Below, piece by piece: positions 8,567 to 15,257 of a stretch of DNA of 64,000 nt (within the stretch, counting starts at the first letter, position 1; each line of letters opens with the position of its first letter). Source of the stretch: Bacillaceae bacterium JMAK1. Lineage in GTDB: Bacteria; Bacillota; Bacilli; Bacillales; Marinococcaceae. The DNA lies in the NCBI GenBank assembly GCA_012970285.1, contig JIBW01000003.1, forward strand, positions 62,001 through 126,000, given 5' to 3'. The position numbers and the translations under genes are program-made. The notes beneath the pieces were generated by a model that searched no databases, was not told the DNA's origin, and was given only the letters and a program-made list of their open reading frames with translations.

Positions 8567-9299
8567 GTAGCTCTTCCAACGCTTTTTGTAACGTTTGGAA
8601 GATCATAAACCGATCAACAAGGTGATCTTGATCGTACAGAACGAGCGAATCCGATACGTTTGGTAGAATGCCAGTAAGACAAATCTCTACACCAATCAGT
8701 TGTGTTGCAACTAACCGATCAATGAATTGTTTTGTTGAAGCGGCACTCAGTTGATTAACGGCCGTTAAATCAATGATCAGATGATGAATTCTACGACTTT
8801 TCGCCTCTTGCAGCACAGAGAATAACGCAGCTTTGTGGTCCGTTTGATAATATAAATCCTGAATTGGCCAAACGGCAATCGTTGCACTGAGCGATAATAT
8901 GGTCGAATTCTGATGATAAAGGTACGAATCTAATTCTAATTGATACAGTTGAGCATACGTATGCTCATACGATTCAATCTGTTCAAAGATCGTCTGATTC
9001 ATGCGTTTAAGTGAGTAGCCTCCGTCAAGCTCCCCTACTAATGCTTCCATTATCATTCGATACAACGATTGACGGTGTTTGTGAAACGTTGTGTGTTGCT
9101 GAAATGTTTTTAGACGCTCTACGTGGTATTTTGCAAGTGTAGTGGTGTCCTTCTTTGCCTCTAATACGGATGGTTCCTGTTCAACATAGAATTGCAGTTG
9201 CTGTATGTAGGCTGCCAAACAATCCATAACGTTACAATATGGACGATGTGCTTTGGTTTGCCTAAATTCTTGTTGAAGAAGTTCGTGTAATAAGGTCAT
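8550..9299 (-). CDS. RsbR-like STAS-domain protein
   Basis: Resembles the RsbR co-antagonist paralogs of stressosomes that feed the sigma-B pathway. The 249 residues comprise an N-terminal helical domain (about 1-125) with no recognisable cofactor motif and a C-terminal STAS domain (about 130-245) with LIIDLTAVNQLSAAST and CLTGILPNVSDSLV. In classical RsbR the RsbT-phosphorylated threonines fall in DITGVPVVDT and in the LTGI loop; here the first position reads as alanine and the second as serine, so regulation may differ. It is monocistronic and convergent to ywdK. No sigma-B promoter was recognised. Confidence 0.72.
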   Translation of the reverse strand: MTLLHELLQQEFRQTKAHRPYCNVMDCLAAYIQQLQFYVEQEPSVLEAKKDTTTLAKYHVERLKTFQQHTTFHKHRQSLYRMIMEALVGELDGGYSLKRMNQTIFEQIESYEHTYAQLYQLELDSYLYHQNSTILSLSATIAVWPIQDLYYQTDHKAALFSVLQEAKSRRIHHLIIDLTAVNQLSAASTKQFIDRLVATQLIGVEICLTGILPNVSDSLVLYDQDHLVDRFMIFQTLQKALEELQKGDE

Positions 9300-9414
9300 A
9301 AGCGGTCACTCCACCCCCTTTTCAGTCGTGAGTGGAAAAATCTTGTAGTTTATGAGATAGTATGGTTGTGAGTAATACTTCCTGCCTATTATTATTTTAA
9401 AGCTGTTCGTAAAA

Positions 9415-9443
9415 TTGTGAAGAAGTATATTTAAATATACTTT
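9415..9443 (+). promoter_or_regulatory. hxlR promoter with a perfect 20-bp palindromic operator
   Basis: -35 TTGTGA (9415-9420), 17-bp spacer, -10 TACTTT (9438-9443). The spacer and -10 are occupied by the perfect palindrome AAGTATATTTAAATATACTT (9423-9442). This is the layout expected for autorepression by the HxlR-type regulator that starts 20 bp downstream. Confidence 0.75.
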
Positions 9444-9462
9444 AGGTGAGGAGAACCTATCC

Positions 9463-9786
9463 GTGAAAGTAGAAACAATGAACAATATTAAAACAACACT
9501 TAAAGTTGTATGTGGGAAATGGAAAGGTGTTATTTTAATTGAATTGTTTGACGATTCATTGCGATTTAGTGAGATTAAAAAACGTATTCCAGACATTCAT
9601 CATCAAACGTTAATTAAGCAACTAAAAGAATTAGAGGAAGACCAATTAATATCCCGCTATGAACATGCTGTTGTGCCTCCGAAAGTAGAATACTCCATTA
9701 CTGAATACGGACGCTCTATTTTCCCGCTCTTAAAAGAGATGGAACAATGGGGAAAGCATCATCGAGTTAATGTAGAGTACGAATAA
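9463..9786 (+). CDS. HxlR-family winged-helix transcriptional regulator
   Basis: DNA-binding regulator of the HxlR/YodB/HypR family, often a sensor of thiol-reactive electrophiles or disulfide stress. The 107 residues show the family pattern CGKWKGVILIEL, LRFSEIKKRIPDI, TLIKQLKELEEDQLISR, PPKVEYSITEYG and a C-terminal dimer helix. It holds one cysteine, Cys17 beside the GKWK motif, the conserved redox position. The start is GTG, chosen because GAGGAG lies 9 bases before it while the next ATG (9478) is too far. No target gene adjoins on the same strand; the nearest is the minus-strand small multidrug export gene, so its regulon is open. Confidence 0.88.
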   Translation: MKVETMNNIKTTLKVVCGKWKGVILIELFDDSLRFSEIKKRIPDIHHQTLIKQLKELEEDQLISRYEHAVVPPKVEYSITEYGRSIFPLLKEMEQWGKHHRVNVEYE

Positions 9787-9787
9787 A

Positions 9788-9818
9788 AAAACGCTCAAGT
9801 CTTAGACTTGGGCGTTTC
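9788..9818. terminator. Bidirectional terminator between hxlR and the export gene
   Basis: ACGCTCAAGTC pairs with GACTTGGGCGT across TTA, with A-runs upstream and T-runs downstream, serving two convergent genes. Confidence 0.8.
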
Positions 9819-9821
9819 TTG

Positions 9822-10403
9822 TTATTCAAAGAAAGTAATAACCCCGAAGTGAATTAATCCACCTAAAAGAACTGACCATAAAATAATGCTAATAATCATC
9901 CAAAGTGATAATTTTGCACGGTTGGCTCCAAATGAGCACGCCAGTAAGGCGGTTAAGTGACTACTGAGTAGGCCTGTACCGAGGATTGACAGTCCTGCTA
10001 ACCCGAAGCGATCCCAGTATCGTCTTGCCCGAACACGTTGCTTTTCGAAGCGTGATGGGCTTGGTGCTTCTTCTTCATGGTTGATCGGAGATGCTTGCTC
10101 AGTTTCATCTGCTGGATCAGGTAAAACGTCGTTAGATTCAGGTTGGTTCGATTCCTCGGTAGTGTGTAACTCTTGCTTTACTTGTTCAGGTTCTTGGGTT
10201 TTGTTCTTAATCCAGCCTCGCACTTTTTCTACAAGTACAATGAGGAGAATGACGGTAAGAACATTTCCGATGATTGAGGCGACAATAACTGACGTTGTTG
10301 AAATTGGCATGAAAAGAATTCCGACAGGAATCGCGACCATGTATTCGACAAAAGGAATTGCAGCCATGATTAGCAAAATAAGAAAATAAATGATGGTTTC
10401 CAC
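9822..10403 (-). CDS. Small multidrug export protein family (COG2426)
   Basis: Membrane protein of the family named small multi-drug export proteins; transport function is by family name only. The 193 residues carry two N-terminal hydrophobic segments (about 4-30, 35-60), a long charged loop rich in Glu and Pro (about 65-120), then FEKQRVRARRYWDRFGLAGLSILGTGLLSSHLTALLA with two more segments. The charged loop looks longer and more acidic than needed and may be lineage-specific. The gene is monocistronic, convergent to hxlR, with a hairpin in its upstream region. Confidence 0.78.
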   Translation of the reverse strand: METIIYFLILLIMAAIPFVEYMVAIPVGILFMPISTTSVIVASIIGNVLTVILLIVLVEKVRGWIKNKTQEPEQVKQELHTTEESNQPESNDVLPDPADETEQASPINHEEEAPSPSRFEKQRVRARRYWDRFGLAGLSILGTGLLSSHLTALLACSFGANRAKLSLWMIISIILWSVLLGGLIHFGVITFFE

Positions 10404-10484
10404 GTGCTTAGATCACCTACTGATGAGTTAATTGATGTGTATAAGTAAAGTACACACTAAAGTTATCGGTATAAAAAATCAAAA

Positions 10485-10515
10485 TTTAAGAGCACGTAAC
10501 GAAAGTGCTCTTAAA
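10485..10515. repeat. Hairpin in leader of the small multidrug export gene
   Basis: TTTAAGAGCAC (10485-10495) and GTGCTCTTAAA (10505-10515) are perfect 11-bp arms with a 9-base loop. Read on the minus strand it is followed by an interrupted T-rich stretch, so it could act as a terminator or attenuator about 80 bp before the start at 10403. The remainder of 10404-10646 shows no gene I can support. Confidence 0.4.
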
Positions 10516-10646
10516 AGTGAAGCAAAAATATCGGTAATCGTTCAACGGGACACTACGTTATCTTTTCTTTATAACATGACAGAACAAAAAAATCTAATTC
10601 AGTATGTTACGAACAAAATTATTATAATATTACATAAATAAATCCT

Positions 10647-10689
10647 AAAAAACGTAGACGCCATTCGGTTAGAACAACGCTACGTTTTT
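10647..10689 (-). terminator. Terminator of ferredoxin gene
   Basis: AAAAACGTAG and CTACGTTTTT form a 10-bp stem; on the minus strand the transcript ends in a T-run just after the ferredoxin stop. Confidence 0.75.
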
Positions 10690-10699
10690 GTAAGTAATG

Positions 10700-10936
10700 C
10701 TACTGATTAAAATATTGAGCATTAAGTTCAATATATTGAGCTTCCTCTTCTGGGACCTCATCATCCGGGTAAATCGCTTCAACCGGGCATACAGGTTCAC
10801 AAGCCCCGCAATCTATGCAAATATCCGGGTCAATGTAGAACATGTCCTTTCCTTCTTCGATACAATCGACGGGACAAACTTCTACACAAGAACCGTTTTT
10901 CTCCTCTTTGCAGGCAGACGTAATGACAAATGGCAT
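10700..10936 (-). CDS. fdxA: 7Fe ferredoxin ([3Fe-4S]/[4Fe-4S])
   Basis: Small electron carrier, 78 residues, closely like the Bacillus schlegelii-type 7Fe ferredoxin. The first cluster motif has Cys9, then CVEVCPVDC, the spacing of a [3Fe-4S] site; the second cluster is CIDCGACEPVCP, a [4Fe-4S] site. The C-terminal tail is acidic. RBS GGGAGG precedes the ATG on the minus strand, and a likely promoter has TATACA, 16 bp, TATAAT. It is monocistronic and divergent from clpP. The partner enzyme is not evident here. Confidence 0.93.
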   Translation of the reverse strand: MPFVITSACKEEKNGSCVEVCPVDCIEEGKDMFYIDPDICIDCGACEPVCPVEAIYPDDEVPEEEAQYIELNAQYFNQ

Positions 10937-11168
10937 TTTTTCACCTCCCTATAAGAATCATTATAACGAAATATTTTTTTGTGTATAAGGGGATGGACTA
11001 AAAAAAATTAGATATTGGGAAGCGTAGTAACTGTCATGTATTGTAACATATTCTCGCACATATAGGCGGGTGTATGCTCTGCAATATTTTTATTTTCCCA
11101 CCCGTATCGTAATGCATTCGGAATACGTTTAGGAAATTGAGAAAATCATTAGCCGAGGAGGTAATGTT

Positions 11169-11747
11169 ATGCAAACCATTCCTTATGTGATCGAACAAAC
11201 CGCTACTTCAGAACGTTCCTACGATATTTATTCCCGACTTTTAAAAGATCGAATCATATTTATTGGTACCGAGATTCACGATCAAATGGCGAACGCAGTC
11301 GTTGCTCAACTCCTTTTTTTAGCATCAGAAGATGAGAACAAAGATATTTCGTTATACATCCAATCCCCAGGTGGATCCATTTCTGCTGGCTTCTCTATAA
11401 TCGACACGATGAATGTAATTAAACCGGACGTTGCTACACTTTGTACAGGTATGGCAGCTTCAATGGGAGCACAAATCCTAGCAATGGGTGCGAAAGGAAA
11501 GAGGTATGCGCTTCCGAATGCCGAAATAATGATTCATCAGCCTTCAGGTGGGACGAAAGGGCAAGCATCAGACATGTTAATCTATGCGAAACGCATTGAA
11601 AGGCACCGTGCTTTAATTCAAAAGCAGTTAGCCGAACGTACAGGTCAAACGGAAGCTCAAGTTGCTAAAGATATTAATCGTGATCATTTCATGAATGCAT
11701 TAGAAGCAAAAGAATATGGATTAATTGATCACATTTATGGAGGGTAG
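11169..11747 (+). CDS. clpP: ATP-dependent Clp protease proteolytic subunit
   Basis: Serine protease core that assembles as a 14-mer with ClpX or ClpC and degrades regulators, misfolded and SsrA-tagged proteins. The 192 residues show the full triad Ser98 (MAASMG), His123 (MIHQPSGG) and Asp172 (NRDHF), and the N-terminal axial-loop residues. RBS GAGGAGG is strong. Unlike the main clpP of Bacillus, no tandem GGTCAAA-type CtsR repeat is visible in the 232-bp upstream gap, so this may be a second, differently controlled copy. It is followed after 5 bp by a sigma-factor gene, with no terminator between, so they form an operon. Confidence 0.95.
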   Translation: MQTIPYVIEQTATSERSYDIYSRLLKDRIIFIGTEIHDQMANAVVAQLLFLASEDENKDISLYIQSPGGSISAGFSIIDTMNVIKPDVATLCTGMAASMGAQILAMGAKGKRYALPNAEIMIHQPSGGTKGQASDMLIYAKRIERHRALIQKQLAERTGQTEAQVAKDINRDHFMNALEAKEYGLIDHIYGG

Positions 11748-11752
11748 TTGTA

Positions 11753-12475
11753 ATGGAATGGCATGAAACGTATGAATCGTTGCTAAAATATTGTCAAACG
11801 CTTCAAAAAGGCGATGAAGGAAAAGACCTAGCACAAGAAGCGGTCGTAAAAATCATTGCTACAAATCCAAAAGAACTCACGAAAGCATATGCAAAGCAGA
11901 CGGCAAAAACGTTATGGATTGATGCGTACCGTAAAGAATTAAAGGCTCCTAAGAAATCTACAGAGGAGCCAGTAACGGTTGCTCAATTCCATGCATTAAT
12001 GGTTGCAGAGACGCTCGTCCATACTCTTACGAAGAAGCAACAAGTCGTCTATTTGCTAAAAGAAGGGTTTTGTTATCGTGATAAAGAAATTGCGGACCTT
12101 TTAGCATGCAATGTTACGACAGTTAAAGCGCTACTTCGTCGTGCAAGAGTAGCAATTATGCACGAACGAGATCGTCATGGCATACCAGTCCCAGTAGGGA
12201 TGAACAAAGCAAAAAGAATTCAACAGTTGACGATGATCATTCAAAATGAAGACGTCAGAAATGTAAAACAATTGTTCCGTGAAGAAGACCCAAGCTTATC
12301 GCTTGTGGTCTTTTTTATGTGGTGGCCAGTGCGTCGTGTTGTAGCGAATGTAGCTTCTCGTAATGTCCTTCTTCTGCAAGTAATTGTTCATGAGTCCCTT
12401 CTTCAACGACGTGACCGTTATCCAAGACTACAATATGGTTCGCGTTTTGAATCGTTGAAAGGCGATGGGCAATAA
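11753..12475 (+). CDS. ECF-like sigma factor whose ORF runs through its terminator
   Basis: Group-4-like RNA polymerase sigma factor of unrecognised subgroup. Region 2 remains are seen at about 20-60 (DLAQEAVVKI, then KTLWIDAYRKEL) and a clear region 4 helix-turn-helix at about 92-140 (LTKKQQVVYLLKEGF, KEIADLLACNVTTVKALLRRARV). The ORF has 240 codons, but an intrinsic terminator lies inside it at 12285-12316, at codons 178-188. No in-frame stop precedes that terminator; the remaining 53 codons run antisense into the convergent ABC gene. A product ending at the terminator would be about 187 residues, a normal sigma size. No anti-sigma gene adjoins. Either the stop was lost or the mRNA is non-stop by design. 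Confidence 0.7.
   Translation: MEWHETYESLLKYCQTLQKGDEGKDLAQEAVVKIIATNPKELTKAYAKQTAKTLWIDAYRKELKAPKKSTEEPVTVAQFHALMVAETLVHTLTKKQQVVYLLKEGFCYRDKEIADLLACNVTTVKALLRRARVAIMHERDRHGIPVPVGMNKAKRIQQLTMIIQNEDVRNVKQLFREEDPSLSLVVFFMWWPVRRVVANVASRNVLLLQVIVHESLLQRRDRYPRLQYGSRFESLKGDGQ
12285..12316 (+). terminator. Intrinsic terminator inside the sigma-factor reading frame
   Basis: AAGACC (12285-12290) pairs with GGTCTT (12307-12312), extended inward by CAAGC with GCTTG around a TTATC loop and one bulged base; a run of six T (12311-12316) follows on the + strand. On the minus strand the trailing sequence is only TTCTTC, so it mainly serves the clpP-sigma transcript. Confidence 0.85.
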
Positions 12476-14093
12476 TTAAAGCAGTGCGATTTCGTAATAA
12501 TTCATCGAGCCCTTCTTGAATCGCTTTCTCAGATGCCGTATCTAGAGCCGAAGTCGCTTCATCTAATAAAATAATCTCAGGATTTTTCAATATTGCCCGG
12601 GCAATACTGATGCGTTGTTTTTGTCCACCAGACAATTTAATGCCTCGCTCTCCGACGGACGTGTCATAGCCATCGGATAACTCCTCTATAAATTCATCTG
12701 CTTTTGCAATCATTGCAGCTTTCTTTACAGCAAGGTCATCGATCTCGGGTGTACCATAAGCAATGTTTTCTCTAATCGTTCCGTTGAATAGATAAATATC
12801 TTGAGAAACGACTGAAATTTTTGATCGTAAGGATTCTAAAGTCACGTGATCAATCGGTACCCCGTCAATTGAAATCGTACCGTGATCTGGTGAGTAGAAT
12901 CGTGTTAGCAAATTGGTAATGGTCGTCTTGCCTGAGCCTGACTTCCCTACGAGTGCGGTCGTTTTCCCACCAGTAATGTTAAAGGTCACCTGTTTAAGTG
13001 CTTGTTTGTCGTCGTTATAGGAAAATGTAACGTGATCAAATAAAATGTCGCCTTTTGTCACATTTAATGTTTTCGCATCTGGTCTTGAGATAATTTGAGG
13101 CCGCTCGGAAAGAACCGATTGAATGCGGTCATAGGCTGCAGCTGCTTGTTGAATCGTGTTCATTAATCGACTTATACGTCGAATTGGATTTTGGAGCAGG
13201 CGTAGGTAGATGAGAAACGTAGCGATCATACCGATCGTCATCTCACCACCAATCGTTTGCCATGCCCCGAATGCAACGACAATTGCTAAGCCAAAGTAAT
13301 TAATAAAGCTTACAATTGGACCGAACAAAGAGAAGTTCCGAGCCGCATTAAGGTTCGCTCTTTGATTGATTTTGTTCCGTTCTTCAAATCGATCGCTTTC
13401 GAAGCCTTCCATCGCAAACGACTTAATGAGGCGAATCCCAGAAAAAGAGTCTTGCAAATGATTATTAATTTCGGCAAGACTTGCTTGTACGTTACGAAAA
13501 GCACTTCGAATACGCCGAGCAAAAAAACGTGTCACGAAAAATAAAACAGGAAACGTTAACAAGATGAGTGAAGCAAGTTGCCAATTAACATAAAACATAT
13601 AAATACTAATCGCAAAAAAGATAAACAGATCAGAGAGTAAGGTTAAAAGTCCTGAAGAAAGTAATTGTTGTAACATGTTAACGTCATTTGTAAGCCGAGA
13701 CATTAAGTCCCCGGTGCGGTTGCGATCAAAAAAAGCAACGTCAAGGTTTTGTAAGTGATTATATAGTTCATTTCTTAAATCGTACAACGCTCGTTGACCG
13801 ACAATAGCCATTAAAAAGCTTCCTAGGAATTGGAATCCGATGAGCATAAGTGCCGCAAGCAATACGAGCAGAAAAACCCAGATTAACTGACTTACCAATT
13901 GTTGCGGAATGATGACATCAATTGTATATTGGATGGCTTGAGGAATAAAAAACTCAATCATCGCAACGATAAAAACAGCAAAAATGGCAAGTACAATGAA
14001 TAGGCGGCTTCGCCTTACTCGTTGCAAGAGGTCGCGAAACATCGTGCGGATGCTTTGTTTTGGTGGTTGTTCATGTAGTTGTGATTGATGCAT
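12315..14093 (-). CDS. ABC exporter, fused permease and ATPase
   Basis: Half-size multidrug or lipid-type ABC exporter that works as a dimer in the membrane. The 592 residues hold a six-helix transmembrane domain (about 30-320) and a nucleotide-binding domain (about 350-580) with Walker A GKSGSGKTT, Q-loop SVVSQDIYLF, signature LSGGQKQR, Walker B IILLDEATSALD and the switch histidine in IAHRLST. Substrate cannot be read from sequence. A second half-transporter is not adjacent, so a homodimer is likely. The gene is convergent to the sigma gene, and its last 161 bp are antisense to that ORF. Confidence 0.93.
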   Translation of the reverse strand: MHQSQLHEQPPKQSIRTMFRDLLQRVRRSRLFIVLAIFAVFIVAMIEFFIPQAIQYTIDVIIPQQLVSQLIWVFLLVLLAALMLIGFQFLGSFLMAIVGQRALYDLRNELYNHLQNLDVAFFDRNRTGDLMSRLTNDVNMLQQLLSSGLLTLLSDLFIFFAISIYMFYVNWQLASLILLTFPVLFFVTRFFARRIRSAFRNVQASLAEINNHLQDSFSGIRLIKSFAMEGFESDRFEERNKINQRANLNAARNFSLFGPIVSFINYFGLAIVVAFGAWQTIGGEMTIGMIATFLIYLRLLQNPIRRISRLMNTIQQAAAAYDRIQSVLSERPQIISRPDAKTLNVTKGDILFDHVTFSYNDDKQALKQVTFNITGGKTTALVGKSGSGKTTITNLLTRFYSPDHGTISIDGVPIDHVTLESLRSKISVVSQDIYLFNGTIRENIAYGTPEIDDLAVKKAAMIAKADEFIEELSDGYDTSVGERGIKLSGGQKQRISIARAILKNPEIILLDEATSALDTASEKAIQEGLDELLRNRTALIIAHRLSTIQNANHIVVLDNGHVVEEGTHEQLLAEEGHYEKLHSLQHDALATT

Positions 14094-14192
14094 CGCGTTT
14101 GCCCCTTTTTAAACTATTGTGTGCGAGTTCATCTTCTATAAAGCATACTGAATGGAAATTGAACCTGTCAAAACAAACCGATTACGTTAAAA

Positions 14193-14220
14193 ATACCCAA
14201 GGTCGATTGACCTTGGGTAT
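14193..14220 (-). terminator. Terminator of cwlJ-gerQ
   Basis: Perfect 12-bp stem ATACCCAAGGTC / GACCTTGGGTAT with a 4-base loop; the minus-strand transcript continues with TTTTT. Confidence 0.88.
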
Positions 14221-14227
14221 AAGCGGG

Positions 14228-14716
14228 TTATCTAGGAGAGTAGGTCCCCATATTATTCCCGCCAAAAGGATACTCATATTCAATCGGTTCATTAAAGACA
14301 ATGTAATCTAAATAAACCATGAGCAATAAATAATGCTGACCAGTTGACGTATCATGTAAGATGATGTGGTCTCGCCCGGCTTCTTGGATGACCCCTTCAA
14401 ACACTTGCACTTGCTGATTCGTTCCACTTCCAAATGTCATATAAACCGTGGCTTCCTTACCTGAATTAAGTCGTAGAATGTTTTCAATATAAGATTGCTC
14501 GATTGGAAGCATTTGTCCTTCTTGATTTCCGTTAAACTGCGGTTGAGTTCGATACATTGGTGGTGGCGCGAATGTATAAGATTGAGATTCGGCATGTTCC
14601 TCTTGGTCTTCACCACGTTCTTCTTGTTCATATTGCTGAGGATAATAGTATTGTTGTGGGTACACCGGTTGCATGAACTGAGGATGACCGTAATAAGGGT
14701 TTCTAAACAATGACAA
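14228..14716 (-). CDS. gerQ: Spore coat protein GerQ
   Basis: Inner-coat protein needed for CwlJ localisation and for Ca-DPA-triggered germination. The 162 residues have a Tyr/Pro/Gln-rich N-terminal half and a conserved C-terminal domain (about 72-150) with IENILRLNSGKEATVYMTF and GVIQEAGRDHIILHD. In B. subtilis GerQ is crosslinked through lysines near its N-terminus by transglutaminase; here the N-terminal region holds no lysine and the whole protein only one (in NSGKEA). It follows cwlJ by 18 bp, forming the known cwlJ-gerQ operon, here after a sigma-E-like promoter. Confidence 0.93.
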   Translation of the reverse strand: MSLFRNPYYGHPQFMQPVYPQQYYYPQQYEQEERGEDQEEHAESQSYTFAPPPMYRTQPQFNGNQEGQMLPIEQSYIENILRLNSGKEATVYMTFGSGTNQQVQVFEGVIQEAGRDHIILHDTSTGQHYLLLMVYLDYIVFNEPIEYEYPFGGNNMGTYSPR

Positions 14717-14734
14717 TCACTCCTTTATTAATAA

Positions 14735-15157
14735 TCACCAGATACTTGGACATTCATTGTAAGTAGGATTGTAGAAGCAGTGAGCTTTAAATTGACCAGC
14801 AAGTGGCTGACCAAACCATTCACCTGGGCACGGTGCATCTGGACGGAAGAACCAAAGTGCCCGTTCACCAGGATGGATCAGCTCTCCACGGATGAGGCGT
14901 CTAGCAAGTTCGATTTCTTGATCCCTCGCCCTTTGATAGAAATAACCTTTCTGAACGGCTTCAAAGCCACCTGGGGATTGAAATGCCATTTGTGGAATGG
15001 TTCTGATGTCTGTGAAGTCAGAGCAATCATACCGAACTCGATTTACCATGACATTCCCGGCATTTAACATGCCTTGCTTCCCTTCTCCTTCAGCTTCTGC
15101 GCGAATTAACCGGGCCAAGATTTGAACATCTTCATCCGTTGCAGCTATAACTGCCAT
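14735..15157 (-). CDS. cwlJ: Spore cortex-lytic enzyme CwlJ
   Basis: Cell-wall hydrolase of the SleB/CwlJ family that degrades spore cortex during germination. The 140 residues are all catalytic domain with no signal peptide or peptidoglycan-binding repeats, typical of CwlJ. The catalytic glutamate region LIRAEAEGEGKQGMLNAGNVMVNRV is at about 17-41, and the conserved ALWFFRPDAPCPGEWFGQPLAG block is near the C-terminus. RBS AGGAGG is strong. It is first in the operon with gerQ. Confidence 0.94.
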   Translation of the reverse strand: MAVIAATDEDVQILARLIRAEAEGEGKQGMLNAGNVMVNRVRYDCSDFTDIRTIPQMAFQSPGGFEAVQKGYFYQRARDQEIELARRLIRGELIHPGERALWFFRPDAPCPGEWFGQPLAGQFKAHCFYNPTYNECPSIW

Positions 15158-15187
15158 CTGCGCACCTCCTATACATACTCCTTCATC

Positions 15188-15216
15188 ATCTTATGAACAG
15201 CTGTTTAGGGATATGA
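15188..15216 (-). promoter_or_regulatory. Candidate sigma-E promoter of cwlJ-gerQ
   Basis: On the minus strand TCATATC (15216-15210), 14 bp, CATAAGAT (15195-15188). This is close to the mother-cell sigma-E pattern (ATA-containing -35, CATA at -10) and lies 31-59 bp before the cwlJ start. Confidence 0.6.
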
Positions 15217-15222
15217 CACAAT

Positions 15223-15251
15223 AAAAAAACCTCTGCAGTCTATGCAGAGGT
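15223..15251 (-). terminator. Terminator of metE
   Basis: ACCTCTGCA and TGCAGAGGT form a 9-bp stem; on the minus strand seven T follow. Confidence 0.87.
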
Positions 15252-15257
15252 CATTGT

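Noticed and set aside
10390-10412. CCACGTG in TTTCCACGTGCTTAG as a second parS
   Set aside because: Only the central hexamer fits; the outer arms do not match.
10432-10641. 69-codon + strand frame upstream of the export gene
   Set aside because: No RBS; it crosses a hairpin and AT-rich non-coding sequence.
10937-11168. CtsR operator search upstream of clpP
   Set aside because: No tandem GGTCAAA heptad repeats found, so no CtsR site is reported.
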